In this document: in pieces, positions 10,456 to 18,119 of the stretch | Numbering within the stretch: position 1 is the stretch's first letter | Layout: every line of letters starts with the position of its first letter | Assembly (NCBI GenBank): GCA_027315185.1 | Contig: DAHUYO010000032.1 | Span: 1 to 36,161 of the forward strand | DNA from: Acidobacteriota bacterium | GTDB lineage: Bacteria > Acidobacteriota > Terriglobia > Terriglobales > SCQP01 | Direction: 5' to 3' | DNA length: 36,161 bases | Notes under the pieces: model-generated | What the model was told of the DNA's origin: nothing | The model's database searches: none | Seen by the model: only the letters and a program-made list of their open reading frames with translations | Position numbers and translations under genes: made by a program

Positions 10456-11070
10456 CTAAATCCAATGCGAGAGCGGGTAGCCCATGAACCATGCCACGCA
10501 CCAGGTGATGATGACGAAGTTCCAGTAATTGGCGTTGGTGGTCAAATTCACGAACGTTCGCGCCGTCCGCCGGCCCGTATGGAGCAAAACGGCCAGCACT
10601 ATCGTTTCTACCCAAATGACCAATAGATGTGCGCTGTTGAACGCCACCAAGGCCACGATGATGGATCCATAGGCGTTGCTGTCCCAACGGATGTTCAACT
10701 GCCCGAACAAGAAGATGCGGGCGATCATGGCGACCGCGCCGAAGCCGGTCAATCCCCACATGGCCGCGCGCGCCTTGCCCAGGTCACCCGCCTGGGCCGC
10801 GCGCCGGGCCACGGTGTTCGGCCACAGTGTTCCCAGCAACAGGCCCAGATCCACCAACCCCAGCGTCCAGGCGGGATTGGGCGCGCTGGGCGGCCAGGGC
10901 GTCACCCGCGTGCGCAGATAGAAAAACGCCGCCACCAGCACGGCCATGAACATGAAGTTGGTGAGCAAATAGAGAAAGTTCCCCATCCACACCAGGTCGC
11001 GCGCCCCAAACACGACGCTGGGCAGATCGCTAACGTCCAATATTCCTGGTTCCCGCAGGTCGCCATTCAT
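10456..11070 (-). CDS. ctaE: Cytochrome c oxidase subunit III (heme-copper oxidase)
   Basis: A 204-residue membrane protein with about five helices. Family signs are the FLYLLTNFMFMAVLVAAFFY helix, the NSAHLLVIWVE helix (usual Ala/Ser-His-x-x-His region reduced to one His), and the C-terminal ANYWNFVIITWCVAWFMGYP matching the YWxFVxxxWxxxF signature. It stabilises subunit I and proton uptake in the aerobic terminal oxidase. The frame looks intact and the start ATG (11070) has AAGGAGA just upstream. Upstream lies only a truncated subunit I, so unless another copy exists elsewhere this subunit has no visible partner here. Confidence 0.85.
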   Translation of the reverse strand: MNGDLREPGILDVSDLPSVVFGARDLVWMGNFLYLLTNFMFMAVLVAAFFYLRTRVTPWPPSAPNPAWTLGLVDLGLLLGTLWPNTVARRAAQAGDLGKARAAMWGLTGFGAVAMIARIFLFGQLNIRWDSNAYGSIIVALVAFNSAHLLVIWVETIVLAVLLHTGRRTARTFVNLTTNANYWNFVIITWCVAWFMGYPLSHWI

Positions 11071-11134
11071 TCTCCTTCGTCTCCTCCGCCGCGCCGGTGC
11101 GGCTGCTCCGCCAACGTGAGGCCGCCGGCGGCGA

Positions 11135-11427
11135 CTATGCCGCCCACCGCTCCTGCCGCTGCGCCGCCTCCAGCAGCGGCGGCCGCGGGTAATACCACAT
11201 CACCAGCGTCGCCAACGTGGCGATGCCGCCCAAAATGATGAACCACGGGCTGTACATGGGCAGATAGAACAGCCCGGCTACCGCCAGCGCCGTCCACGCC
11301 GGCCAAATAGACGGGCCCGGCGAGAGCGCCTTGTGATCGGGCAGCGCATCCACCGCATCGGTCACCAGCACGTCGCGCACGTCCTCGCGCACGCCTTTCA
11401 CCACCGGCTGGTCCGGCGCCGCCGCCA
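11135..11427 (-). pseudogene. ctaD: Cytochrome c oxidase subunit I, C-terminal remnant
   Basis: About 92 codons in a frame different from the upstream PQQ sequence: PDQPVVKGVREDVRDVLVTD, then DALPDH, SPGPSIWPAWTALA and a final helix ending MWYYPRPP. This is the extramembrane loop plus last helix found at the end of acidobacterial-type caa3 subunit I. All heme- and copper-binding helices are absent. The sequence begins abruptly at about 11418-11427, inside a GGCGGCGGCGCC tract where the PQQ dehydrogenase sequence ends. It has no start codon of its own that would make a working protein. Confidence 0.75.
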
Positions 11428-12386
11428 ATGCGCCAATCGCCCGGCGGCCAGGTGCTGACGCCGAGATTCTTGCCGCGGAATTGGGAATAGTAAGGGTGGT
11501 ACCCACTGCCGATCAACACCTGGCTGTCGGGGCCCTCGCTGTAGCCGCGCCAGGCGATGGCGCCGGTGCGCGCGTCCAGGCCCGCGACCCAGCCGTGCAC
11601 CCCCAGTTCGCCGCCGCTGTTGCCGACGATGACGTGGTTTTTGGCCAGGATCGGCGCCATGGTCATGGTGCTGCCGTGCTCGATGGTGTCCAGCCGGGTC
11701 TTCCAGACCATCTTTCCGGTCTTGGCGTTGACCGCCACGGTTTGGTCGTCCAGCAGGTTGTAGTAGATGTTGCCGTAGCCGTAAATCGCGCCGCGGTTGA
11801 CGGTATCGCAGCAGGCCACGCCCTGCGAGGAGGGGTCGGGATGCGGGTTGAACTTCCACTTCAGGGCCCCATGTTTTTTCAAGTTCAGGGCGTAGAAAAT
11901 GTTCGGATAGGGCGTGACCACATACATGGTTGAGCCCACCACCAACGGCGCCGCCTCATTGCCGTGCAGCGTACCGGTGGAAAACGTCCAGGCGAGTTTC
12001 AGCCGCCCGACATTGTGCGTCGTGATCTGGTCCAGGGCGCTATAACGCCAATCGGCCAAATTCTCCCCCGGCATCGTCCATTGGCCGTCTTGCGCCGCCA
12101 CGGGTCCGGGATAGGCCGGGACCTGCACGCCGCCGGCCGGCACCGGGGCCAGCGGCGCGTTATTGGTGTTTTGGATGTATTGCGCCGGCCGGGGCATGGC
12201 GCCTTGGCCGGGCGCATGGGGCGAGACGATCGGGGGCGTGGCGTGCGCCGCCGCGGCTCGCCGCGGCGTCTGCGCCGCGCCATGAGCGCAGGCGGCGGCG
12301 CCCAGCGCCCCGGTGGCGATCAGCAGCAGAAACAGCAGAAGCGGGGGCGCGTCCGCGCGGGAAGTTCGGGGCAGCTTCCGAGTCAT
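11418..12386 (-). pseudogene. PQQ-dependent alcohol dehydrogenase, N-terminal 323 codons, truncated by fusion
   Basis: An exported quinoprotein of the methanol/alcohol dehydrogenase family (MxaF/XoxF/exaA group), cut short. A signal peptide (residues about 14-36) is followed by eight-bladed-propeller sequence with WTMPGENLADWRYSALDQI, the vicinal-cysteine ring ACCDTVNRG (191-199), NSGGELGVHG with the active-site glutamate (260), and SQFRGKNLGVSTWPPGDWRI (301-320). Family members continue for some 250-300 more residues; here the match stops at GGG (321-323) and the frame runs on through subunit I sequence out of frame to 11067. The start is the ATG at 12386. Without the second half of the propeller it cannot bind PQQ normally. 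Confidence 0.78.
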
Positions 12387-12691
12387 GCGTAGCCGAGAGA
12401 TGAAGTGAGCCGGCGCATGGTGGCCCAAGTCAAAAAAGATTCTCCCCCGGCGCTGCCGGCCTGCCCGGGCCCGCCGATTGCCTGGCGCGGGCCCGCGCGG
12501 CCGCTCCGCGGCCGCTGCGCCACCCCGCCTCGCCGCGCGGGGGCGGGCCGCCAGGCGGAGTTCCGCGGGCTTCTTGCCTCTTGCGGCGATGACGTCTCGC
12601 GCCGGCGTGGCTCCCCGCGCCCAACGGCGCGGCCCCCGCGCAGCGCAAACGGCGTGATCCCGGGAGCGGTCCGGTTGCATCTCACATCGCC
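12387..12691. other. Divergent intergenic region, GC-rich
   Basis: 305 bases between the PQQ gene (minus) and the SDR gene (plus). It contains two GCGGCCGC octamers three bases apart (12497-12504 and 12508-12515), able to form a hairpin. A T-run TCTTTTTTGAC occurs on the minus strand near 12430-12440. No convincing -35/-10 pair for either gene and no gene were seen. Confidence 0.4.
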
Positions 12692-13735
12692 ATGAGCCTT
12701 ACCTCCGCTTCGTCCCCGCTGGCCGGCCGCGTCGTGGTCCTCACCGGCGCCTCCAGCGGCATCGGTCTCGCCGCCGCCCGCCGATTCGCCGCCGCCGGGG
12801 CCAAGCTGGTGTTGGCCGCCCGCGGGGCCGAAGCGCTCGCCGCCGCCGCCGCCGACTGCCGGCAGCGCGGCGCCGAGGCCTTGCTCGTTCCCACCGACGT
12901 GGGCGATGCGCTGCAAGTGCGGGCGCTGTCGGAGCGCGCGGTGGAGCGCTTCGGCGGCGTGGACATTTGGATCAACAATGCCGCGGTCGCGGTCTTTGGC
13001 CGCGCCGCCGATCTGCCGCTGGCGGATTTCCAACAAACGCTCCAGGTCAATTTTTTTGGCGTGCTGCACGGCTCCCGCGCGGCGCTGGAGCTGTTCCGCG
13101 CGCGCGGCCGCGGTCGGCTGATCAATGTCGCCTCCGCCCTGGGCTTGGTGTCCGTGCCCTATATGAGCCCCTATATCTGCGCCAAGCACGCCATCGTGGC
13201 GCTCGATAGCTGCCTGCGCCTGGAGCCGCATCCGCCCGGCGTCACCATCTCCACCATCGCTCCCGCGGCCATGGACACGCCCATTTGGCGGCATGGAGCG
13301 AATCGCACCGGCCGGCGCATTCAGCCGCTGCCGCCGTTGTACGGGCCGGAGCGGGTGGCCCGCGCCATCCTCCGCTGCACGCTGCATCCCCGCCGCATGG
13401 TCTACGTCGGCGGCGGCGGCCGCCTCGCCGTCATCGGCCATAAGGCGCTGCCCAGCGCCTATGAATGGCTGGCCGAAGCCATTGTCCCGCGGACCCTATT
13501 TGCCCGCGGCGGCGCCGCACGCAGCGACGGCAATCTTTTCCAACCTAGCGCTCCGCCCATGACGCCGCGCGGCGGCTGGCGCGGGCTCATCTTGCGGCGC
13601 CGATTGGCGTTGGGCGCCGTCGTCTTGCTTGCCGCCGGCGGCGCCGCCGCCGGAGTGGCGGCAGCCCGCCGCGCCGGCGCGGGCAGGGGTCCGCGCCGTG
13701 GGCGTAACGAGGGGCCAGACCGGGCCGCGGCCTGA
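12692..13735 (+). CDS. Short-chain dehydrogenase/reductase with a C-terminal membrane helix
   Basis: A 347-residue NAD(P)-dependent oxidoreductase. The Rossmann motif TGASSGIG (18-25), NNAA (about 95), catalytic serine in NVASALG and YICAK (YxxxK) are all in order, so the enzyme should be active. It is longer than a plain SDR (about 250). The tail after about residue 285 has a strongly hydrophobic stretch ALGAVVLLAAGGAAAGVAAA flanked by arginines, probably a membrane anchor. The substrate cannot be assigned. The SDR-plus-tail layout resembles acidobacterial SDRs acting on lipid or polyol substrates, but that is a guess. No Shine-Dalgarno is visible before the ATG at 12692. Confidence 0.85.
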   Translation: MSLTSASSPLAGRVVVLTGASSGIGLAAARRFAAAGAKLVLAARGAEALAAAAADCRQRGAEALLVPTDVGDALQVRALSERAVERFGGVDIWINNAAVAVFGRAADLPLADFQQTLQVNFFGVLHGSRAALELFRARGRGRLINVASALGLVSVPYMSPYICAKHAIVALDSCLRLEPHPPGVTISTIAPAAMDTPIWRHGANRTGRRIQPLPPLYGPERVARAILRCTLHPRRMVYVGGGGRLAVIGHKALPSAYEWLAEAIVPRTLFARGGAARSDGNLFQPSAPPMTPRGGWRGLILRRRLALGAVVLLAAGGAAAGVAAARRAGAGRGPRRGRNEGPDRAAA

Positions 13736-13834
13736 CCGGCGCTGCGGCGCGGCAACCTTGGGCCGCGCCGCCCTCGCGATTCGCCGCCGCACACCCAACG
13801 GCACTTTTCCCGCGCCGCCCGCCCGAGCGGCGGG

Positions 13835-13848
13835 TATGCTGGGCTCTT
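13835..13848 (+). promoter_or_regulatory. -10 box for the serine hydrolase gene
   Basis: TATGCT (13835-13840) lies 8 bases before the ATG at 13849 and no Shine-Dalgarno is present. No good -35 hexamer is seen at the right distance, so this is weaker than the promoters at 1038 and 21101. Confidence 0.35.
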
Positions 13849-15255
13849 ATGCCCAGCTCCCTTCGGCCCACCGCGCTTTGCGCCGCACTGCTTCTCGCGG
13901 GCACCCTCGCTCTGCCCGCCGCCGCGCAGACCCCCCAGCCCAAATTTCATTTTCCTCCCGGCGCCGAGAAAGTCGTGATTCCCCACGTCCGCGGCGTCAA
14001 CTGGAAATTGCTCGGCCACATCGCGCCGGTGGTGGAAAAGGCCATCGCCAACGGGGTCATCCCCGGCGCGGTGATCCTGGCCGGCCATCGCGGCCACATT
14101 ATTTACCGCGGCGCGTTCGGCAGCCGCATGTTGCAGCCGGAGCGGCCGATGCGCTTCGACACCATCTTCGACATGGCGTCGGTGACCAAGGTGGTGGCCA
14201 CCACGCCTTCCATCATGCAGCTCTATCAGGAGGGCAAGTTCCGCCTCGACGCGCGCGTCGAGCACTACTGGCCCGCCTTCGGCCACAACGGCAAGGAAGC
14301 GGTCACCATGCGCGAGCTGCTGACCCACTACTCCGGCCTGCCACCCGACATTCCCACTCCGCGTCTGCTGCAAATCCTGCACCTGCCGCCGACCGGTTTT
14401 CCCGGCTGGCCGGCGAATGAAAACGTGGACGTGCCCTGGCATGGCCTGAAGCATGCCCTGTGGCTGGTTTCCCAAGCCCACCTGATCAACCCGCCGGGCA
14501 AGAAGTTCGTCTATAGCGACATCAACTTCATCGTGCTCGGCTATCTGGTGCAGAAGTTCAGCGGCGAGCCGCTCAACGTCTACGCCGAAACGCACGTCTT
14601 CGCCCCGCTGGGCATGACCAGCACGCGCTTCCTGCCGCCCAAGAGATGGCGCTATCGCATCGCGCCCACGCAATTCCTGGACGGCCATCTGCGCTGGGGC
14701 CAGGTGCAGGATCCCACGGCGACCGCCATGGGCGGGGTGAGCGGCTTGGCGGGCCTGTTTTCCGATGCCCGCGACCTCGGCCGCTACGCCCAGTGCCTGC
14801 TGAACGGCGGCGTGCTGCGCGTGCGCCAGCCCCACGGCCGCTACAAGCGGGTGCGCATCCTGGGCCCGCTGACCGTGCTGAAGATGACCACGCCGCAGAC
14901 GCCGCTAGGCAATCCCAATATCCGCGGCCTGGGCTGGGACTTGGACTCCTCGTTCTCCCGCAACCGCGGCACGCTGTTCCCCATCGGCTCCTTCGGCCAT
15001 ACCGGCTGGACGGGCACGGATATTTGGATTGATCCCGTCACCGACAGCTACCTCATCATGCTCGCCGCCCGCTTCGACGGTCCCACCGTCCTGCCCGGCG
15101 GCCCGGAGATGAACGTGCGCATGGAGGTGGCCAACATCGTCGCCGCCAGCTTGGATGACGTCCACATCTGGCACAACGTGCCGGAGATGTCCAACACCGG
15201 CCGCGGCGAACTCTACCGCGCCTTCCCCCACTACCACCAGCACTGGCCGCACTAG
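13849..15255 (+). CDS. Exported beta-lactamase-family serine hydrolase (class C / EstB type)
   Basis: A 468-residue protein with signal peptide (residues 1-26, cleavage near PAAAQ). The catalytic tetrad of the penicillin-binding fold is visible: SVTK (SxxK, Ser111-Lys114), Tyr222 in YSD (YxN position) and HTG within GHTGWTG near 385. LLTHYSGLPPD is typical of the family. Such enzymes are esterases, D-aminopeptidases or peptidoglycan hydrolases in the periplasm; resistance to beta-lactams should not be assumed. Aspartate replaces the Asn of YxN, as in many non-lactamase members. The start ATG follows a -10 box directly. Confidence 0.9.
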   Translation: MPSSLRPTALCAALLLAGTLALPAAAQTPQPKFHFPPGAEKVVIPHVRGVNWKLLGHIAPVVEKAIANGVIPGAVILAGHRGHIIYRGAFGSRMLQPERPMRFDTIFDMASVTKVVATTPSIMQLYQEGKFRLDARVEHYWPAFGHNGKEAVTMRELLTHYSGLPPDIPTPRLLQILHLPPTGFPGWPANENVDVPWHGLKHALWLVSQAHLINPPGKKFVYSDINFIVLGYLVQKFSGEPLNVYAETHVFAPLGMTSTRFLPPKRWRYRIAPTQFLDGHLRWGQVQDPTATAMGGVSGLAGLFSDARDLGRYAQCLLNGGVLRVRQPHGRYKRVRILGPLTVLKMTTPQTPLGNPNIRGLGWDLDSSFSRNRGTLFPIGSFGHTGWTGTDIWIDPVTDSYLIMLAARFDGPTVLPGGPEMNVRMEVANIVAASLDDVHIWHNVPEMSNTGRGELYRAFPHYHQHWPH

Positions 15256-15367
15256 GGCCCGCCGGCTGGAATTGCGCCGGTCCGCGCGGCGGAGTGCCGG
15301 GGCCGCCGCCGCGCGCCGCGGGCGGTCCGCGTCCTGTACGCGTTCCGGCATGCGAAAATCGTCTCTC

Positions 15368-16036
<669 letters not shown>

Positions 16037-16046
16037 CCGCCGCCGG

Positions 16047-16874
16047 ATGTCCGCCGCCGCCGTTTCCGCCCCGCTGAATTTGCTGCGCCGGACCTTCCTG
16101 CACATTCCCGGCATCGGCCCGGCGGCGGAGCGGGCGCTGTGGAAAGCGGGCTACACGGATTGGTCGTTGGCGCTGGCGGCGGCGCAATCCGGCGGCTGGA
16201 GCCGGCCCGCCGCAACGCAGCTGCCGCCGCGATTGGCGGCGCGGCTGGCGGAGCATCTCCCCGCCGCCGAAGCCGCCTTGACCGCCGGCGACGCGGCGCA
16301 TTTCGCGGCCTTGGCGCGTTACGGAGAAATCTGGCGCCTCTATGGCGGTTTCGCCGCCCGCTGCCTCTACCTCGATATCGAAACCAATGGCGCCGCCGGC
16401 GACGAGGAAGAAATCACCTTGGTCGGCGTCTCCGACGGCGAGCGCTATTTCCCCTTTCTCGCCGAGGAGAATCTCGATGACCTGCCCGAATGGCTCGAGG
16501 CCTGTGGCGCGCAGGTGCTGGTCACCTTCAACGGCGCCGGTTTCGACGTTCCCGCCCTGCGCCGCTACTTCGGCCGGCGACTGCCGCGCCGCGCGCTGCC
16601 GGCGGCGCACATTGACCTGCGCTTCGCCGCGCCCAAGGCGGGGCTGAAGGGCGGACTGAAGCGCCTGGAACCGCTGATCGGCATCGAACGGCCCGTCGCG
16701 CTGCACGGCCTGGACGGATGGGATGCGGTGCGGCTGTGGTGGGCCTGGCGCAACGAGGGCGACCGCGCCGCCCGCGAGCTTCTGGTCGCCTACAACCGCT
16801 GCGATGTGATGCACCTGCCGCCCTTGCTGGCCCATGTCCACGCCGCCCTCGCCGCCGCCCGCGCGGAAGCGTAG
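16047..16874 (+). CDS. RNase H-like (YprB/PF13482-type) exonuclease
   Basis: A 275-residue protein. The N-terminus has FLHIPGIGPAAERALWKAGY (17-36), the helix-hairpin-helix-like opening common in this family. A DEDD-type nuclease core follows: YLDIET (108-113, catalytic Asp and Glu), FNGAGFD (161-167), HIDLRF, and YNRCDVMHL near the C-terminus with the last aspartate. It is likely a 3'-5' exonuclease on DNA or RNA in the cytoplasm. It starts 10 bases after the ABC ATPase stop, so the two are probably co-transcribed although no functional link is obvious. Confidence 0.82.
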   Translation: MSAAAVSAPLNLLRRTFLHIPGIGPAAERALWKAGYTDWSLALAAAQSGGWSRPAATQLPPRLAARLAEHLPAAEAALTAGDAAHFAALARYGEIWRLYGGFAARCLYLDIETNGAAGDEEEITLVGVSDGERYFPFLAEENLDDLPEWLEACGAQVLVTFNGAGFDVPALRRYFGRRLPRRALPAAHIDLRFAAPKAGLKGGLKRLEPLIGIERPVALHGLDGWDAVRLWWAWRNEGDRAARELLVAYNRCDVMHLPPLLAHVHAALAAARAEA

Positions 16875-16970
16875 CGCCGCGCTCGGCGGCGTGCGGCTCC
16901 ATCCCGCCGGCGGCCGGCGGCGCGGAATGGCCGGCCGCCGCGCGGCCTGCCTGTTCGGTTCGTTCGCGGA

Positions 16971-17168
16971 GTGCTCGGACCAGAGAACGATTTCTCCCTG
17001 AACCCGGGCCTGACGTTCCCCTTTGACCTCGGTCGCCGCTGGCTCGGGCGTATGGACGTTGGCGAACTCTGGCCAGTGGGATCAGGCTGCAACAATCGCA
17101 TCGGCCCCCCGAATGCGCTGCCGGCGCTCAATCCCCACGTCTCGTTCGGCTTCGCCTACCGCTTTTAA
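16971..17168 (+). pseudogene. C-terminal remnant of an outer membrane beta-barrel gene
   Basis: The 65 codons include SLNPGLTFPFDLGRRWLGRM, DVGELW and the ending NPHVSFGFAYRF. The intact gene just downstream (17273-17941) has LDGGGSLQLDASRHWLVRLD, LGDVW and NPQASLGFAYRF in the same places. The similarity covers only the last two or three strands; no signal peptide or earlier strands can be found between 16875 and 16970. The ATG/GTG choices at its front are arbitrary. It looks like the leftover of a tandem duplicate. Confidence 0.7.
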
Positions 17169-17233
17169 GGCTCCCGTTTGGCGGTGCGCGGCTTGACAAC
17201 GAAGTTGCCGGCGTGGTCTGTTGGCCATAGATC

Positions 17234-17256
17234 GTTTGCATCTAAGTTTGCATCTA
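17234..17256. repeat. Tandem 11-base direct repeat upstream of the barrel gene
   Basis: GTTTGCATCTA occurs twice, at 17234-17244 and 17246-17256, with a 12-base period, directly before the ribosome-binding GGGGGG. It may be an operator half-site pair or a small duplication. Confidence 0.5.
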
Positions 17257-17272
17257 GGGGGGGAAACTCACA

Positions 17273-17941
17273 GTGACTCGAATGGACTGGCACGGGCCCC
17301 ATGGCCGCCGCGCCGCGCGTCGCCCTTGGCGCGCGCTGGCGACGGGGCTGATTTCACTCGCCGCTCTCCTGCTGTTCGCGCCGCGGCTCCGCGCCCAATC
17401 ACGCGGCCGCTTCACCTTCGGCGTGCAGGGCACCAGCGTCTGGGCGAGGATGCCCTCGTTCAATTTCAGCAATTTTCCGACCACGATCGAATCCTGCCGT
17501 TGCGCCTATTTCGGCTGGGGCCTGCGCCTCACGGTTCGCGTCCTCGGCCCGCTGGGCCTGGATGCCGAGTGGGACGACGTGCCCGGCCAGGGCCAGTTGC
17601 AAACCGGCTTCCACCAGGTCTTCATTGGCCCACGCTTGCGCGCCTTGTCCCTAGGCCCCCTGCATCTGTTTCTCTATGCGCGGCCGGGCATCGTCTTCGC
17701 GAAGCCGGGGTCGCTGCCACCGTCGCCCGGCGGCACGGGCTTCGGGGGCTCCGCAGCGCAGAACCACTTCGCGCTGGATGGCGGCGGTTCGCTGCAGCTG
17801 GATGCGTCGCGCCATTGGCTGGTCCGCCTCGACCTGGGCGATGTCTGGGTCAGCAATGCGCAGTCCACGCGCGACCTGCCCAGCGCCGGCTTCTTCGCCA
17901 ACAATCCCCAGGCCTCGCTCGGCTTCGCGTACCGGTTTTAG
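17273..17941 (+). CDS. Exported small outer membrane beta-barrel protein
   Basis: A 222-residue protein with an arginine-rich N-terminus and a hydrophobic signal segment (TGLISLAALLLFAPRLRAQ, about residues 24-42). Alternating polar/hydrophobic strands follow, ending in the classic C-terminal barrel signal GFAYRF (final Phe for BAM recognition). Function is unknown. The GTG at 17273 has a GGGGGGG run 11 bases upstream; the ATG at 17282 is an alternative three codons in. A truncated paralogue lies just upstream, and GH31 is convergent downstream. Confidence 0.75.
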   Translation: MTRMDWHGPHGRRAARRPWRALATGLISLAALLLFAPRLRAQSRGRFTFGVQGTSVWARMPSFNFSNFPTTIESCRCAYFGWGLRLTVRVLGPLGLDAEWDDVPGQGQLQTGFHQVFIGPRLRALSLGPLHLFLYARPGIVFAKPGSLPPSPGGTGFGGSAAQNHFALDGGGSLQLDASRHWLVRLDLGDVWVSNAQSTRDLPSAGFFANNPQASLGFAYRF

Positions 17942-18119
17942 CCGGCCTGCGCCGGCGGCGCGCGCGCGGACTCGCTGCCGCGATTGGGGCAAGGAAGATG
18001 GGGCACACATCCTCGCCTGCTGCCTGGCGGGGATCGGCTCCTGCATGGACAGCGGGACGGCCGTCCCACTGCCGCTGGGCAGGCGGCGGCGAACCGAGCC
18101 GATCGGCGGCGGGAGGCGG

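Noticed and set aside
12480-12560. Further copy of the dispersed palindromic element
   Set aside because: Shares only GCGGGCCCGCGCC and general GC-richness. The AAGCGGGAC core and hairpin are not there.
12383-14835. Long minus-strand frames opposite the SDR and serine hydrolase genes
   Set aside because: Shadow frames. The plus-strand proteins have complete catalytic motifs.
13849-15255. Beta-lactamase resistance gene
   Set aside because: The fold is shared with many esterases and peptidases, and YSD replaces YxN. Nothing in the context suggests resistance.
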